From assembly GCA_910588235.1 (NCBI GenBank), contig CAJUOQ010000021.1, positions 1 to 40,290 of the forward strand: a stretch of 40,290 nucleotides of DNA, read 5' to 3'. Below the pieces are notes generated by a model that made no database searches, was not told the origin of the DNA, and was given only the letters and a program-made list of their open reading frames with translations. The position numbers and the translations under genes are program-made. This document shows, piece by piece, positions 15,900-24,270 of the stretch. This DNA is from an uncultured Atopostipes sp. (lineage in GTDB: Bacteria; Bacillota; Bacilli; Lactobacillales; Carnobacteriaceae_A). Position 1 is the first letter of the stretch. Each line of letters opens with the position of its first letter.

Positions 15900-15993
15900 A
15901 AAACAAACAATACAAAAATATAACAAAAAGATTAGGAGTAAATGAGAGAAAATAACCTTGTAATAAACACTTACAAAATAAAGGAAGATGAAT

Positions 15994-17904
15994 ATGGTTC
16001 AAAATGAAAAGGAGCTTAAAGAAAAAAGATTAAAAGAAGCTTTATACCTATTCAATCATGGAGAATATTTTGACAGTTACTATACTTTCGGAAATAAAAG
16101 AGAAGGAGAAAATGTAAGATTCACCGTGTGGGCGCCTGAAGCTTGCGCAGTAGCTGTAGTTGGTGATTTTAACGATTGGGAAGAGAATACGTTATTAGAA
16201 AAAATAGCTGAAACAGGGTGTTGGACAGGGGTTGTCCCTCAGGTCGAGGAAGGACAATGCTATAAGTATAAAGTGACACAGGTTACAGGGGAAGTCGCCT
16301 ATAAAATCGATCCTTATGCTTTAGAATTTGAAGTACGGCCTAATGATGCTTCGATTGTAAAAGAGTTGCCACAAAAGAATTGGAAAGATGGGGGCTGGTT
16401 GTCGGCTAGAAAACGTTGGCCTATCTATCAGCGACCGCTGAATATATATGAAGTGCATCTTAGTTCTTGGAAACAACATGATGATGGCTCGTGGTATACC
16501 ATCCCCGAATTACAAGAAGAGCTGATTCCTTATGTGAAAGAGCTTGGTTTTACGCATATTGAGTTTATGCCTGTGATGGAACATCCGCTTGATGCGAGTT
16601 GGGGCTATCAAACGACCGGTTTTTTTGCCTTATCTTCAAAGTATGGCACCATCGAGGAGTTTCAAGATTTCGTAGAAGCTGCACATTTAGAAGGTATCGG
16701 CATCATTATGGATTGGGTCCCAGGTCATTTTAATCGGAATGACTATGGATTGGCTTATTTTGATGGGACGCCTCAATTTGAATATGCGGACCCTAATCGC
16801 GCCAATAACAATCGCTGGGGCACATTAAATTTTGATTTAAGTAAAAAGGAAATACATAGCTTTCTTATTTCAAATGCCCTTTTTTGGATAGAAACCTTTC
16901 ATTTAGACGGTCTTAGAGTCGACGCAGTCAGTAATATGCTCTATCGCGATTATGATGAAGGAGAATGGTCCCCGAATGAAAAAGGCGGCAATGAAAACCT
17001 TGAAGGAATAGACTTCATTAAAAAACTCAATACGATTGTGTTTAGTCGCCACCCTTCCATTATTATGGCCGCTGAAGAAAGCACTTCTTGGAAAAAGGTG
17101 ACGAAGCCTGTGTCCGATGGCGGTTTAGGTTTCAATTATAAATGGAATATGGGGTGGATGAATGACACGCTTCGTTTCTTTGAGATGGATCCACTTTATA
17201 GAAAAGATCATTTTAACCTGCTAACTTTCTCTTTTATGTACGCTTTTAATGAAAACTTTATTTTACCTTTCTCTCATGATGAGGTCGTTCATGGAAAAAA
17301 ATCACTCATGCACAAAATGCATGGCGATCGTTATAACCAATTCGCAGGGCTCCGTACCTTGAAAACTTACCAAATGTTTCATCCCGGGAAGAAACTGAAT
17401 TTTATGGGCAATGAATTTGGACAATTTTTAGAATGGAAATTCGCTGAAGGTTTAGAATGGGAAAGTTTAGAAGATGAAATGAATGCTCAACATCTTGCAT
17501 TTACGAAAGCGCTCAATCAATTTTATAAAGAGTACCGAGCGCTTTGGGAGCTGGATCATACAATGGAGGGCATTGAAATATTAGATGCGGATAATAAGGA
17601 AGAATCGGTGTTGCTCTTTTTACGCAAAGGGAAAAAGCCCCGTGATTTTTTAGTGATTTGCTGTAATTTTACTCCCGTTGAACGACAAAATGTCCGGGTC
17701 GGTGTCCCTTTTAGAGGGTTATATGAAGAAGTATGGAATACAGAGTTAGAGCAATTAGGAGGAACGTGGACAAAAGGACAAGAAAATTTCAATACAGAAA
17801 CCATCGAAAAACACAAGCAAGCATATTCGATTGAAGTCATATTGCCCGCTTTAAGTGTGATCGCCATTGCTCCTAAATATGTTTATGGAGCGGCTAAAAA
17901 ATAA
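15994..17904 (+). CDS. glgB: 1,4-alpha-glucan branching enzyme GlgB
   Basis: A 636-residue GH13 enzyme that makes alpha-1,6 branches in glycogen. The N-terminal CBM48 module (about 38-115) includes RFTVWAPEACAVAVVGDFNDW. The catalytic barrel shows DGLRVDAVSNML with the nucleophile Asp310, the acid glutamate in AAEEST (about 361), and Asp429 in FSHDEVVHG. The C-terminal beta domain is complete. Length matches Bacillus GlgB (about 627). ATG 15994 is preferred over 15988, because AAGGAAG overlaps the spacing needed by the first. It is the first gene of glgBCDA; an 83-bp gap precedes glgC. Confidence 0.96.
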   Translation: MVQNEKELKEKRLKEALYLFNHGEYFDSYYTFGNKREGENVRFTVWAPEACAVAVVGDFNDWEENTLLEKIAETGCWTGVVPQVEEGQCYKYKVTQVTGEVAYKIDPYALEFEVRPNDASIVKELPQKNWKDGGWLSARKRWPIYQRPLNIYEVHLSSWKQHDDGSWYTIPELQEELIPYVKELGFTHIEFMPVMEHPLDASWGYQTTGFFALSSKYGTIEEFQDFVEAAHLEGIGIIMDWVPGHFNRNDYGLAYFDGTPQFEYADPNRANNNRWGTLNFDLSKKEIHSFLISNALFWIETFHLDGLRVDAVSNMLYRDYDEGEWSPNEKGGNENLEGIDFIKKLNTIVFSRHPSIIMAAEESTSWKKVTKPVSDGGLGFNYKWNMGWMNDTLRFFEMDPLYRKDHFNLLTFSFMYAFNENFILPFSHDEVVHGKKSLMHKMHGDRYNQFAGLRTLKTYQMFHPGKKLNFMGNEFGQFLEWKFAEGLEWESLEDEMNAQHLAFTKALNQFYKEYRALWELDHTMEGIEILDADNKEESVLLFLRKGKKPRDFLVICCNFTPVERQNVRVGVPFRGLYEEVWNTELEQLGGTWTKGQENFNTETIEKHKQAYSIEVILPALSVIAIAPKYVYGAAKK

Positions 17905-17987
17905 GGAAGGATTTATTTATCATTATTGAGGTGAAGAACAAAATGCTGAAAAGTAGGTAGAAACGAAGAGCAAAGGAGTGGCAAAAC

Positions 17988-19133
17988 ATGAAGACAGATG
18001 CAGTAGCAATGATATTAGCTGGAGGACAAGGTTCACGCTTAGGTAAATTAACCAAACAGACCGCCAAACCAGCTGTCCCTTTTGGAGGAAATTATCGCAT
18101 TATTGATTTTGCTTTATCAAACAGCGCCAACTCGAATATTAATACCGTAGGCGTTGTCACCCAATACCAGCCGCTTGTTTTAAATGAACATGTGGGAAAT
18201 GGCGAAAATTGGGGGCTCAATCGGCACAAAGGTGGAGCCACTATCTTACAGCCGTACTCAAGTGTTGATGGTGAAAAATTTTTTAAAGGAACCGCCCATG
18301 CCATTTACCAAAATATTGATTTTATTGATATGTATGATCCTGAAGTCGTTGTTATTTTATCTGGTGACCACATCTATAAAATGGACTATGAGGCGATGAT
18401 TGATTTTCATAAAGAAAAGAATGCACTGTTAACCATCGCAGTTATGGAGGTTCCGTGGGAAGAAGCCTCTCGCTTTGGTATTATGAATACCGATGAAACG
18501 GGCAGAATTGTTGAATTTGAAGAAAAACCAGCAGAGCCCAAATCAAACCTTGCTTCCATGGGAATTTATATATTTACATGGAAACGATTAAAGAAATACT
18601 TAAAAGACAATGCCGCTAAAGGAACAGAATTTAGTGATTTTGGCCATCATGTAATTCCGACTTATTTAAGAAATAGTGAAGCTGTTTATGCTTATAACTT
18701 TGAAGATTATTGGAAAGATGTCGGAACCATCGAAAGTCTCTGGGAAGCCAATATGGAGTTTCTAGATCCTCACCATGAATTAAATATTCGTGACTCGTCT
18801 TGGCGTATCTATTCAAAAATGCAGAATACCACGCCGCAACAAATTACGAAAACCGCTGAAGTTCATGATTCTATGATTACAGATGGTTGTTATGTAGCGG
18901 GTGATGTTGAGCACTCAATTTTAAGTAACAATGTTAAAGTAGGTAAAGGAAGTGTTGTGAAAGATAGCGTCATTATGCCGGGCACTGTCATTGGCGAAAA
19001 TTGCCACATTGAAAAAGCCATTATTGGAGAAAATGCGAATATTTATGACGGCGCTGAATTAGTGGGCGAGCTTGGGAAAATTGCTGTTGTTGGGAATGGC
19101 GAAAAAATAGGGGGCTATACGGATGAAGACTAA
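17988..19133 (+). CDS. glgC: Glucose-1-phosphate adenylyltransferase, catalytic subunit GlgC
   Basis: A 381-residue ADP-glucose pyrophosphorylase subunit making the glycosyl donor for glycogen. The nucleotidyltransferase domain begins with ILAGGQGSRLGKLT and the KPAVPFGGNYRIIDFALSN signature. DHIYKMDY and the sugar-phosphate region FEEKPAEPKS follow. The C-terminal third has left-handed beta-helix hexapeptide repeats (VKVGKGSVVKDSVIMPGTVIG). An AAAGGAG site precedes the ATG. Its end overlaps the glgD start by 11 bp, ensuring coupled synthesis of the two subunits. Confidence 0.96.
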   Translation: MKTDAVAMILAGGQGSRLGKLTKQTAKPAVPFGGNYRIIDFALSNSANSNINTVGVVTQYQPLVLNEHVGNGENWGLNRHKGGATILQPYSSVDGEKFFKGTAHAIYQNIDFIDMYDPEVVVILSGDHIYKMDYEAMIDFHKEKNALLTIAVMEVPWEEASRFGIMNTDETGRIVEFEEKPAEPKSNLASMGIYIFTWKRLKKYLKDNAAKGTEFSDFGHHVIPTYLRNSEAVYAYNFEDYWKDVGTIESLWEANMEFLDPHHELNIRDSSWRIYSKMQNTTPQQITKTAEVHDSMITDGCYVAGDVEHSILSNNVKVGKGSVVKDSVIMPGTVIGENCHIEKAIIGENANIYDGAELVGELGKIAVVGNGEKIGGYTDED

Positions 19134-20301
19134 ATATGCCGCAATACTTAATTTAATTGAAAATGAAAAAGACTTACTGCCCTTAACCAAAAGACGACCG
19201 GTTGCATCTTTACCCTTTGCTTGTCGTTATCGTTTAATTGATTTTCCGTTTTCCAGTTTATCAAATACTGAAACAAGATCTGCGGCTTTATTTATGTCCG
19301 GTTCAGGTCGTTCATTGTATGATCATATTCGTTCAGGGACCGCTTGGGGCTTGGATAATTTAGCTGGTGGTGGAGTTTTTACACACTCACAAATTGATTT
19401 AAAAACAACGCAAGAAGACAGCGGAAAATATAGTGCTGATTATTATAATGATCATATAAATTATTTGAAAAAATCCAAAGATGAATATGTGATTTTGTCT
19501 GGATCTAGAATCTTAGTCAATTTACAGATCGAAGCGATGTTCACTTATCATTTAGATAAAAATAGTGATATTACTGTCGCTTATAAAAAGATTCCCCGTG
19601 ATGAAGTGCGGCAGGATACGATTTATTCGAGTTACCAATTAAATTCAGCTAATGGAATCGAAATTGAGAAAGTCGTTCCACTTAAAGAAATCCCTTATGA
19701 TTCAAGAACGGTCGCTTTCGGACTCGATTTTCTATTGGCGAGAACAGAAGTTGTTTTAGACTATATCAATAAATTACGCGCTGAGAATTTATTTGTATCC
19801 GTTGAAAATATTTTAAAACTGGCGATTGAAAATAATTATACTTCGCTCAATGGTTACGAATATACAGGTTATTTAAAAGCGATTGAAGATATTAAAAGTT
19901 ATTTTGAAGCCAATATGGACATGTTAGATGAAGAGAATTTCAATGCTTTGTTTTATCGAGAATCTCCAGTTCTTACAAAATCTAAAAATTCAGCACCGAC
20001 TTATTACGGAAAAGATTCTGAGGTATCGAATGCCCTTTTCGCGAATGATAGTGAGATTTATGGACATGTGGAAAATTCCCTCTTATCTCGAAGAAATACG
20101 ATTTGCCAACATGCAGTAGTTAAAAATTCAATTGTTTTACAAAGTTGTTTTGTGGATGAAGAAGCCACTTTGAATTATGTGATTTTAGACAAACGAGTGC
20201 GCGTTGAAAAAGGCGCAAAACTAGAAGGAACACCGGAACAACCTATTGTCGTGCCAAAAGAGGCCAGAGTGCTTTCTTCCGGCGAAATAGTGGAAGGATG
20301 A
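19123..20301 (+). CDS. glgD: Glucose-1-phosphate adenylyltransferase, regulatory subunit GlgD
   Basis: A 392-residue paralogue of GlgC found in Firmicutes. The glycine-rich catalytic loop is missing: the N-terminus reads AAILNLIENEKDLLPLTKRRP instead of a GGxGxRL motif. The PVASLPFACRYRLIDFPFSS region is retained. It therefore likely acts as the non-catalytic modulator in a GlgC-GlgD heterotetramer. The C-terminal beta-helix repeats are present. It overlaps glgC by 11 bp and the upstream ATG of glgA by 4 bp. Confidence 0.95.
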   Translation: MKTKYAAILNLIENEKDLLPLTKRRPVASLPFACRYRLIDFPFSSLSNTETRSAALFMSGSGRSLYDHIRSGTAWGLDNLAGGGVFTHSQIDLKTTQEDSGKYSADYYNDHINYLKKSKDEYVILSGSRILVNLQIEAMFTYHLDKNSDITVAYKKIPRDEVRQDTIYSSYQLNSANGIEIEKVVPLKEIPYDSRTVAFGLDFLLARTEVVLDYINKLRAENLFVSVENILKLAIENNYTSLNGYEYTGYLKAIEDIKSYFEANMDMLDEENFNALFYRESPVLTKSKNSAPTYYGKDSEVSNALFANDSEIYGHVENSLLSRRNTICQHAVVKNSIVLQSCFVDEEATLNYVILDKRVRVEKGAKLEGTPEQPIVVPKEARVLSSGEIVEG

Positions 20302-20306
20302 AAGCG

Positions 20307-21752
20307 ATGAAATTATTATTTGCAGCGACAGAATGTGCACCATTCTTTAAAACGGGTGGTTTAGGCGACGTATTAGGAGCTCTGCCTAAAGAACTCGCAA
20401 AACAAGGGCACGAAGTTCGTGTGGTATTGCCTTATTTTGTCCAACAGATGCCTGAAAAATTCAAAGAGCAGTTAGAAGACGTTACGAATTTCACGGTTAA
20501 AGTCGGTTGGCGCAATGTTTATTGTGGAATCAAACAATTGAATAAAGACCAGGTGACGTACTACTTTATTGATAATCTTTATTATTTTGATCGAGAAAGT
20601 TTATATGGTTTTGAGGATGAAGCTGAACGATTTGCTTTCTTTCAGCTAGCGGCGATTGAAATGTTAGAAAAAATAGACTATATTCCGGAAATATTCCATG
20701 TGAATGATTGGCAAACGGCTGTAATCCCTGTGTTGTTAAAAGATAAATATCATTGGATCAATAAATTTGAACAAATCCGAACTGTTTTAACTATCCATAA
20801 TTTGATGTTTCAAGGCGTTTATGATCAAGTGGTTTTAGATGACTTGTTTGGAATTGGGTATAATGCTTTTCATGAACAGGGGCTGAAATATTATAATGAT
20901 GTCAGCTTTTTAAAAGGCGGGATCTACTACTCTGACTTGGTGACGACTGTCAGTCCAACGTATGCGCAAGAAATCCAAACCCCTGAATTTGGGATGGGTC
21001 TGGAAGAAGATTTACAGCGAATAAGTGGGAAACTAGTGGGACTTTTAAATGGTATTGACTATGATACATACAATCCAGAAGAAGATGAGACGATCCCAGC
21101 AACATTCTCAAGCAAAGACTTAACAGGGAAAGCGATAGATAAAGCCGCTTTACAAGAACAAGTCGGTTTACCGGTAGATGACAAGATGGCATTAATTGGA
21201 GTCGTGACACGTTTAGATGAGCAAAAAGGTATTCAGTTGATTATCGATAGTCTAGATGAGTTGATGACTTACCGAGAAGTACAAATTGTTTTACTTGGTA
21301 CAGGGAAACCTTATTTTGAAGAGGCCTTTCGTTACTTTACAGAAAAATATCCCGATCAATTTAAAGGAATTATTGATTTTGATGTTAAGTTGGCGCAACT
21401 TATTTATGCTGGGTGTGATATGTTCTTGATGCCTTCGGAATTCGAGCCCTGTGGTCTAAGTCAAATGAATTCGATGCGCTATGGGACCTTGCCTATCGTG
21501 CATGAAGTAGGTGGTTTAGCAGATACGGTGATTCCATATCATCATGTAACAGGCGAAGGGACGGGTTTTAGTTTTTATGATTTCGATGTTTATACGATGA
21601 TGAATACCATTGATCATGCGCTGACTATTTTTTATGATTATCCGAAACAATGGCAGAATTTAATCCAGCAAGCGATGGAAAAAGACTATAGCTGGGAAAG
21701 TGCAGCGGAGGCCTATATCGAACAGTATGAAAAGCTAGCCGTTGATTCATAA
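20307..21752 (+). CDS. glgA: Glycogen synthase GlgA
   Basis: A GT5 family ADP-glucose-dependent glycogen synthase of 481 residues. The N-terminal signature KTGGLGDVLGALPK has the ADP-glucose-binding lysine (Lys15). The GT-B C-terminal domain shows TRLDEQKG and the acid motif MPSEFEPCGLSQM. ATG 20307 is 9 nt from GGAAGG and gives the usual MKLLFAATE start. The in-frame ATG at 20298 abuts that site and overlaps the glgD stop, so either is possible. It is the last gene of the operon and is followed by a terminator. Confidence 0.96.
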   Translation: MKLLFAATECAPFFKTGGLGDVLGALPKELAKQGHEVRVVLPYFVQQMPEKFKEQLEDVTNFTVKVGWRNVYCGIKQLNKDQVTYYFIDNLYYFDRESLYGFEDEAERFAFFQLAAIEMLEKIDYIPEIFHVNDWQTAVIPVLLKDKYHWINKFEQIRTVLTIHNLMFQGVYDQVVLDDLFGIGYNAFHEQGLKYYNDVSFLKGGIYYSDLVTTVSPTYAQEIQTPEFGMGLEEDLQRISGKLVGLLNGIDYDTYNPEEDETIPATFSSKDLTGKAIDKAALQEQVGLPVDDKMALIGVVTRLDEQKGIQLIIDSLDELMTYREVQIVLLGTGKPYFEEAFRYFTEKYPDQFKGIIDFDVKLAQLIYAGCDMFLMPSEFEPCGLSQMNSMRYGTLPIVHEVGGLADTVIPYHHVTGEGTGFSFYDFDVYTMMNTIDHALTIFYDYPKQWQNLIQQAMEKDYSWESAAEAYIEQYEKLAVDS

Positions 21753-21777
21753 TCGAACATAGATGACTAAAGATTTT

Positions 21778-21825
21778 AAAAAGTAGCTAAAGGTGAAGAG
21801 ACTCATCGCTTTAGCTACTTTTTAT
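21778..21825 (+). terminator. Terminator of glgBCDA
   Basis: A 15-bp stem (21778-21792 with 21809-21823) ends in TTTTT, 26 bp after the glgA stop. It closes the operon with no glgP following. Confidence 0.88.
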
Positions 21826-21873
21826 TGTTTGTTAAATATTTGACCCTTTCGTAATCGTTCCTTTCCAAAACAA

Positions 21874-21906
21874 TAAAAAAAGAATGTAGTCGGGAAACTA
21901 CATTCT
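21874..21906 (-). terminator. Terminator of uppP
   Basis: A perfect 10-bp stem (AGAATGTAGT 21881-21890 with 21897-21906). On the minus strand it is followed by seven T. Confidence 0.88.
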
Positions 21907-21935
21907 CTAAATGCTCTATATAAACTATGGAAAAT

Positions 21936-22754
21936 TTATGCGATAAAACCAAAATAGGCAATCACAAGAACTCCCACAACGATTCGGTACCAACCAAATG
22001 AACTGAAGTCATTTTTCTGAATATAATTCATTAAGAACTTAATGGCATAAATAGACACAACAAAGGATGTGATACATCCAGCAGCTAGAATAATTAATTC
22101 TTCCGGTGTGAAGCTAAAGCCAAAACCAAGCAATTTCACTAAACTAGCACCGAGCATGACTGGAATTGACATAAAGAAAGAAAATTCCGCAGCAATTGGA
22201 CGATCCGTTCCCAGTAAGATTCCTCCCATAATGGTTGAACCTGAACGAGAAGTTCCTGGAATCAATGAAAGGATCTGGAAAAGACCTACTTGAAAAGCAC
22301 TTTTATAGGAAAAGGAATCCCAGCTTTTTATAGGTAGAGTACGAGTTTTGTTCCAACGTTCGATTAAAATAAAAGCAATACCATACACAATTAAAGCAAT
22401 GGCCACTGTTTTCCAGTTAAAGAAGTAGTCATTCACAACGTCTTCAAAGAGTAAACCAATGATCCCTACTGGAATAACTCCCACAATGACTTTAATCCAA
22501 ATATTCCAAGTTCGCTTTTCTGCTTCTTTATTGGGCTGCATAAATGGATTCAATCGTTTAAAGTAAAGTAAGATGACCGCTAAAACAGACGCCAGCTGGA
22601 TAACCACAAAATACATTTCTTTAAAGGCAGGCGTTTGGTTAAGTACTAAAAATTCATCCACCAAAATCATATGTCCCGTACTACTGATAGGGAGCCACTC
22701 TGTAATTCCTTGGACAATCCCCAATATGATGGACTTAATTATTTCTAACAACAA
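21936..22754 (-). CDS. uppP: Undecaprenyl-diphosphatase UppP (BacA)
   Basis: A 272-residue polytopic membrane phosphatase that dephosphorylates undecaprenyl diphosphate, recycling the lipid carrier for peptidoglycan. High expression gives bacitracin resistance. Catalytic motifs are QGITEW (Glu19), PISSTGH (22-28) and PGTSRSG (166-172). Length equals the family norm (about 273). No ATG is near the N-terminus. Translation must start at TTG (22752-22754), 9 nt after AGGAG on the minus strand. It is monocistronic with its own terminator. Confidence 0.95.
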   Translation of the reverse strand: MLLEIIKSIILGIVQGITEWLPISSTGHMILVDEFLVLNQTPAFKEMYFVVIQLASVLAVILLYFKRLNPFMQPNKEAEKRTWNIWIKVIVGVIPVGIIGLLFEDVVNDYFFNWKTVAIALIVYGIAFILIERWNKTRTLPIKSWDSFSYKSAFQVGLFQILSLIPGTSRSGSTIMGGILLGTDRPIAAEFSFFMSIPVMLGASLVKLLGFGFSFTPEELIILAAGCITSFVVSIYAIKFLMNYIQKNDFSSFGWYRIVVGVLVIAYFGFIA

Positions 22755-23071
22755 GCAAAATCACTCCTAAATTCTATTTACTTGAAATGATACTCTATAT
22801 AGATGAAAAAGCCAAAAAGATTTCAAGTTTTTTAAATAAATTATTTTGCACAATGCAAATATTATACAACTAAAAGCAAGGAATTTATAGAGGGAAATGA
22901 TTTTGTTGTCAAATTTAAATATATTACAGCTCTTTATATAAAAGGGGATCTAAAGAACAATCGGAACCTTTATACGTAAAATATGTCAAATTTATGAAAA
23001 AATTGATTTTTAATGGTAATGAATCTATTGTAAAGTTATAATGAAAGATAGAGTAGAGGAGGACGAGACTC
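22755..23071. other. Divergent intergenic region uppP / unknown membrane gene
   Basis: This 317-bp AT-rich stretch has no gene that I recognise. It contains inverted arms CTTGAAAT (22781-22788) and ATTTCAAG (22820-22827), and a compact palindrome TTTGCA-CAA-TGCAAA (22845-22859). A TATAAT (23037-23042) about 30 bp before the next start has a poor -35. Confidence 0.55.
22845..22859. repeat. Compact palindrome, possible operator
   Basis: TTTGCA and TGCAAA arms (6 bp) separated by CAA lie about 90 bp upstream of the uppP start. It is short and of uncertain meaning. Confidence 0.3.
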
Positions 23072-23554
23072 GTGGCATTTGAACGTAAAAAGACACCGAA
23101 TGAGAACCCGAACACTATATTTTGGACAATTTTGCAATGGTACTGGGTATTAATCCCAACCTTTTATTTTTTATTTGTAGTGCCAAATATGGTAGAAGGG
23201 GTCGAGGGAGCAGCCCTTGAATTAGGAGATGTTTACAATATTTTCTTTCAATTACTTAATCTGGCCTTTGCAGGTATCCTTATTCAAACACCTCCACTAG
23301 AACGTTCTCGAACTGGTGTAGCAGATAAAATTTTAAAAATTGCAGCTGTGCAGCAATTTTTAACCCAAAATATTTTTGGATTGATATTAGCGCTTTTTGT
23401 TTGGTATAAGTTACCTTATCGAATGAAGCCAGAGATGGTTTCAGCGGAAGAAGCAGAAAAATGGTACTTCCAACCAAAAACGTTATTTATTTTAACCCTC
23501 GCTGTTTTAGTTTTAACGATACTAGCTATTATTAGTCAATTTGCGTTAATTTGA
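23072..23554 (+). CDS. Unrecognised three-helix membrane protein
   Basis: A 160-residue protein with no family that I recognise. It has a short basic N-terminus (FERKKTPNENPN). A membrane helix (about 20-40, WYWVLIPTFYFLFVVP) is followed by a loop with Gly and Glu. A moderately hydrophobic helix (about 55-70) precedes a long segment (about 88-112, FLTQNIFGLILALFVWY) and a C-terminal helix (about 135-158). The start codon is GTG behind a very strong GAGGAGGA site. It is encoded 44 bp upstream of the EIIA-Glc protein in the same direction, so the pair may be co-transcribed, but no functional link is evident. Confidence 0.6.
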   Translation: MAFERKKTPNENPNTIFWTILQWYWVLIPTFYFLFVVPNMVEGVEGAALELGDVYNIFFQLLNLAFAGILIQTPPLERSRTGVADKILKIAAVQQFLTQNIFGLILALFVWYKLPYRMKPEMVSAEEAEKWYFQPKTLFILTLAVLVLTILAIISQFALI

Positions 23555-23598
23555 TTATAATAAAAGTAGAAATAAAATAATTGAAAGTAGGGATATCA

Positions 23599-24093
23599 AT
23601 GGCACTTTTTGATTTTTTGAAAAAAGGCGGAAATAAAGACGCAGAACTTTACAATCCTGTCGAAGGTGAAGTCATTCCATTAGAAGAAGTATCGGATCCA
23701 GTATTCTCCCAAAAAATGATGGGGGACGGTTTCGGTGTTGAACCAGAAAATGGGCAAGTCTACTCACCAATCGAAGGAAAAGTTGTTTCTATTTTTCCAA
23801 CGAATCACGCGCTGGGATTAGAATTAGACAATGGGATTGAAGTCCTTGTCCACATTGGAGTCGACACAGTGGAACTTGAAGGAGGCCCTTTTGAAATTCA
23901 TGTTTCTGAAGGAGATAAGGTGTCGGCGGATACATTATTAGCAACGGTTGACCTTGCTGCTTTAGAAGAAGCAGATAAACCAGATACAATCATTGTAGTC
24001 TTTACAAACATGGATACCGTAGAAAATTACAACCTTTCAAAAACAGGCGCAACCGCTCAAGGCGAAGTAGTCGGAGAAATCAGTTCCACTTAA
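23599..24093 (+). CDS. crr: Stand-alone PTS EIIA component, glucose type
   Basis: A 164-residue soluble EIIA-Glc phosphocarrier (PF00358). The phosphorylated histidine is His85 in VHIGVDT, and the partner histidine is His70 in FPTNHALG. It accepts phosphate from HPr and passes it to EIIB domains of sugar permeases. In Firmicutes such free EIIA proteins can serve several EIIBC transporters lacking their own EIIA; the partner is not in this window. The start ATG 23599 follows GTAGGGATATCA. The in-frame TTG at 23581 has no ribosome binding site. A good terminator follows. The symbol crr is by homology. Confidence 0.9.
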   Translation: MALFDFLKKGGNKDAELYNPVEGEVIPLEEVSDPVFSQKMMGDGFGVEPENGQVYSPIEGKVVSIFPTNHALGLELDNGIEVLVHIGVDTVELEGGPFEIHVSEGDKVSADTLLATVDLAALEEADKPDTIIVVFTNMDTVENYNLSKTGATAQGEVVGEISST

Positions 24094-24116
24094 TTGGACA
24101 TTATTTAAGAGATAAG

Positions 24117-24160
24117 AAAAAAGTGTTAGAAAAGGAATTGTCCTGATCTAACACTTTTTT
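24117..24160 (+). terminator. Terminator after EIIA-Glc gene
   Basis: A 14-bp stem (24117-24130 with 24147-24160) has an inner AGGA/TCCT pairing and ends in TTTTTT. Confidence 0.9.
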
Positions 24161-24270
24161 AGTATGCAATTGTCTAGCGCAGCCCATTGATTTTTATGAA
24201 CGGGTTGAGCATCTCATCTATTCGCCCTTATGAGATTAAAATTAAACAACGAAATCGATTTTCAAAAAAC

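Larger units (their letters stand above)
15567..15993. other. Divergent intergenic region nfeD / glg operon
   Basis: This 427-bp AT-rich stretch contains the minus-strand nfeD promoter, an 8-bp-arm palindrome (15794-15813), and two candidate plus-strand promoters for glgB (about 15828 and 15871-15899). No coding region was recognised. No convincing CcpA cre site was found; the nearest match, around 15770-15785, fails at several fixed positions. Confidence 0.6.

Noticed and set aside
17942..17959. Five-codon reading frame (MLKSR) with GAGGTGAAG in front, between glgB and glgC
   Set aside because: Too short to support as a gene. It may be chance or a minor coupling element; glgC has its own strong site.
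22781..22833. Inverted arms CTTGAAAT / ATTTCAAG followed by T-run, terminator-like
   Set aside because: The stem is only 8 bp with a loop of about 31 bases, and no plus-strand gene lies upstream.
24177..24210. Imperfect hairpin GCGCAGCCC / GGGTTGAGC downstream of the lactonase gene
   Set aside because: It has a mismatch, a large loop and no T-run on either strand, so I do not call it a terminator.
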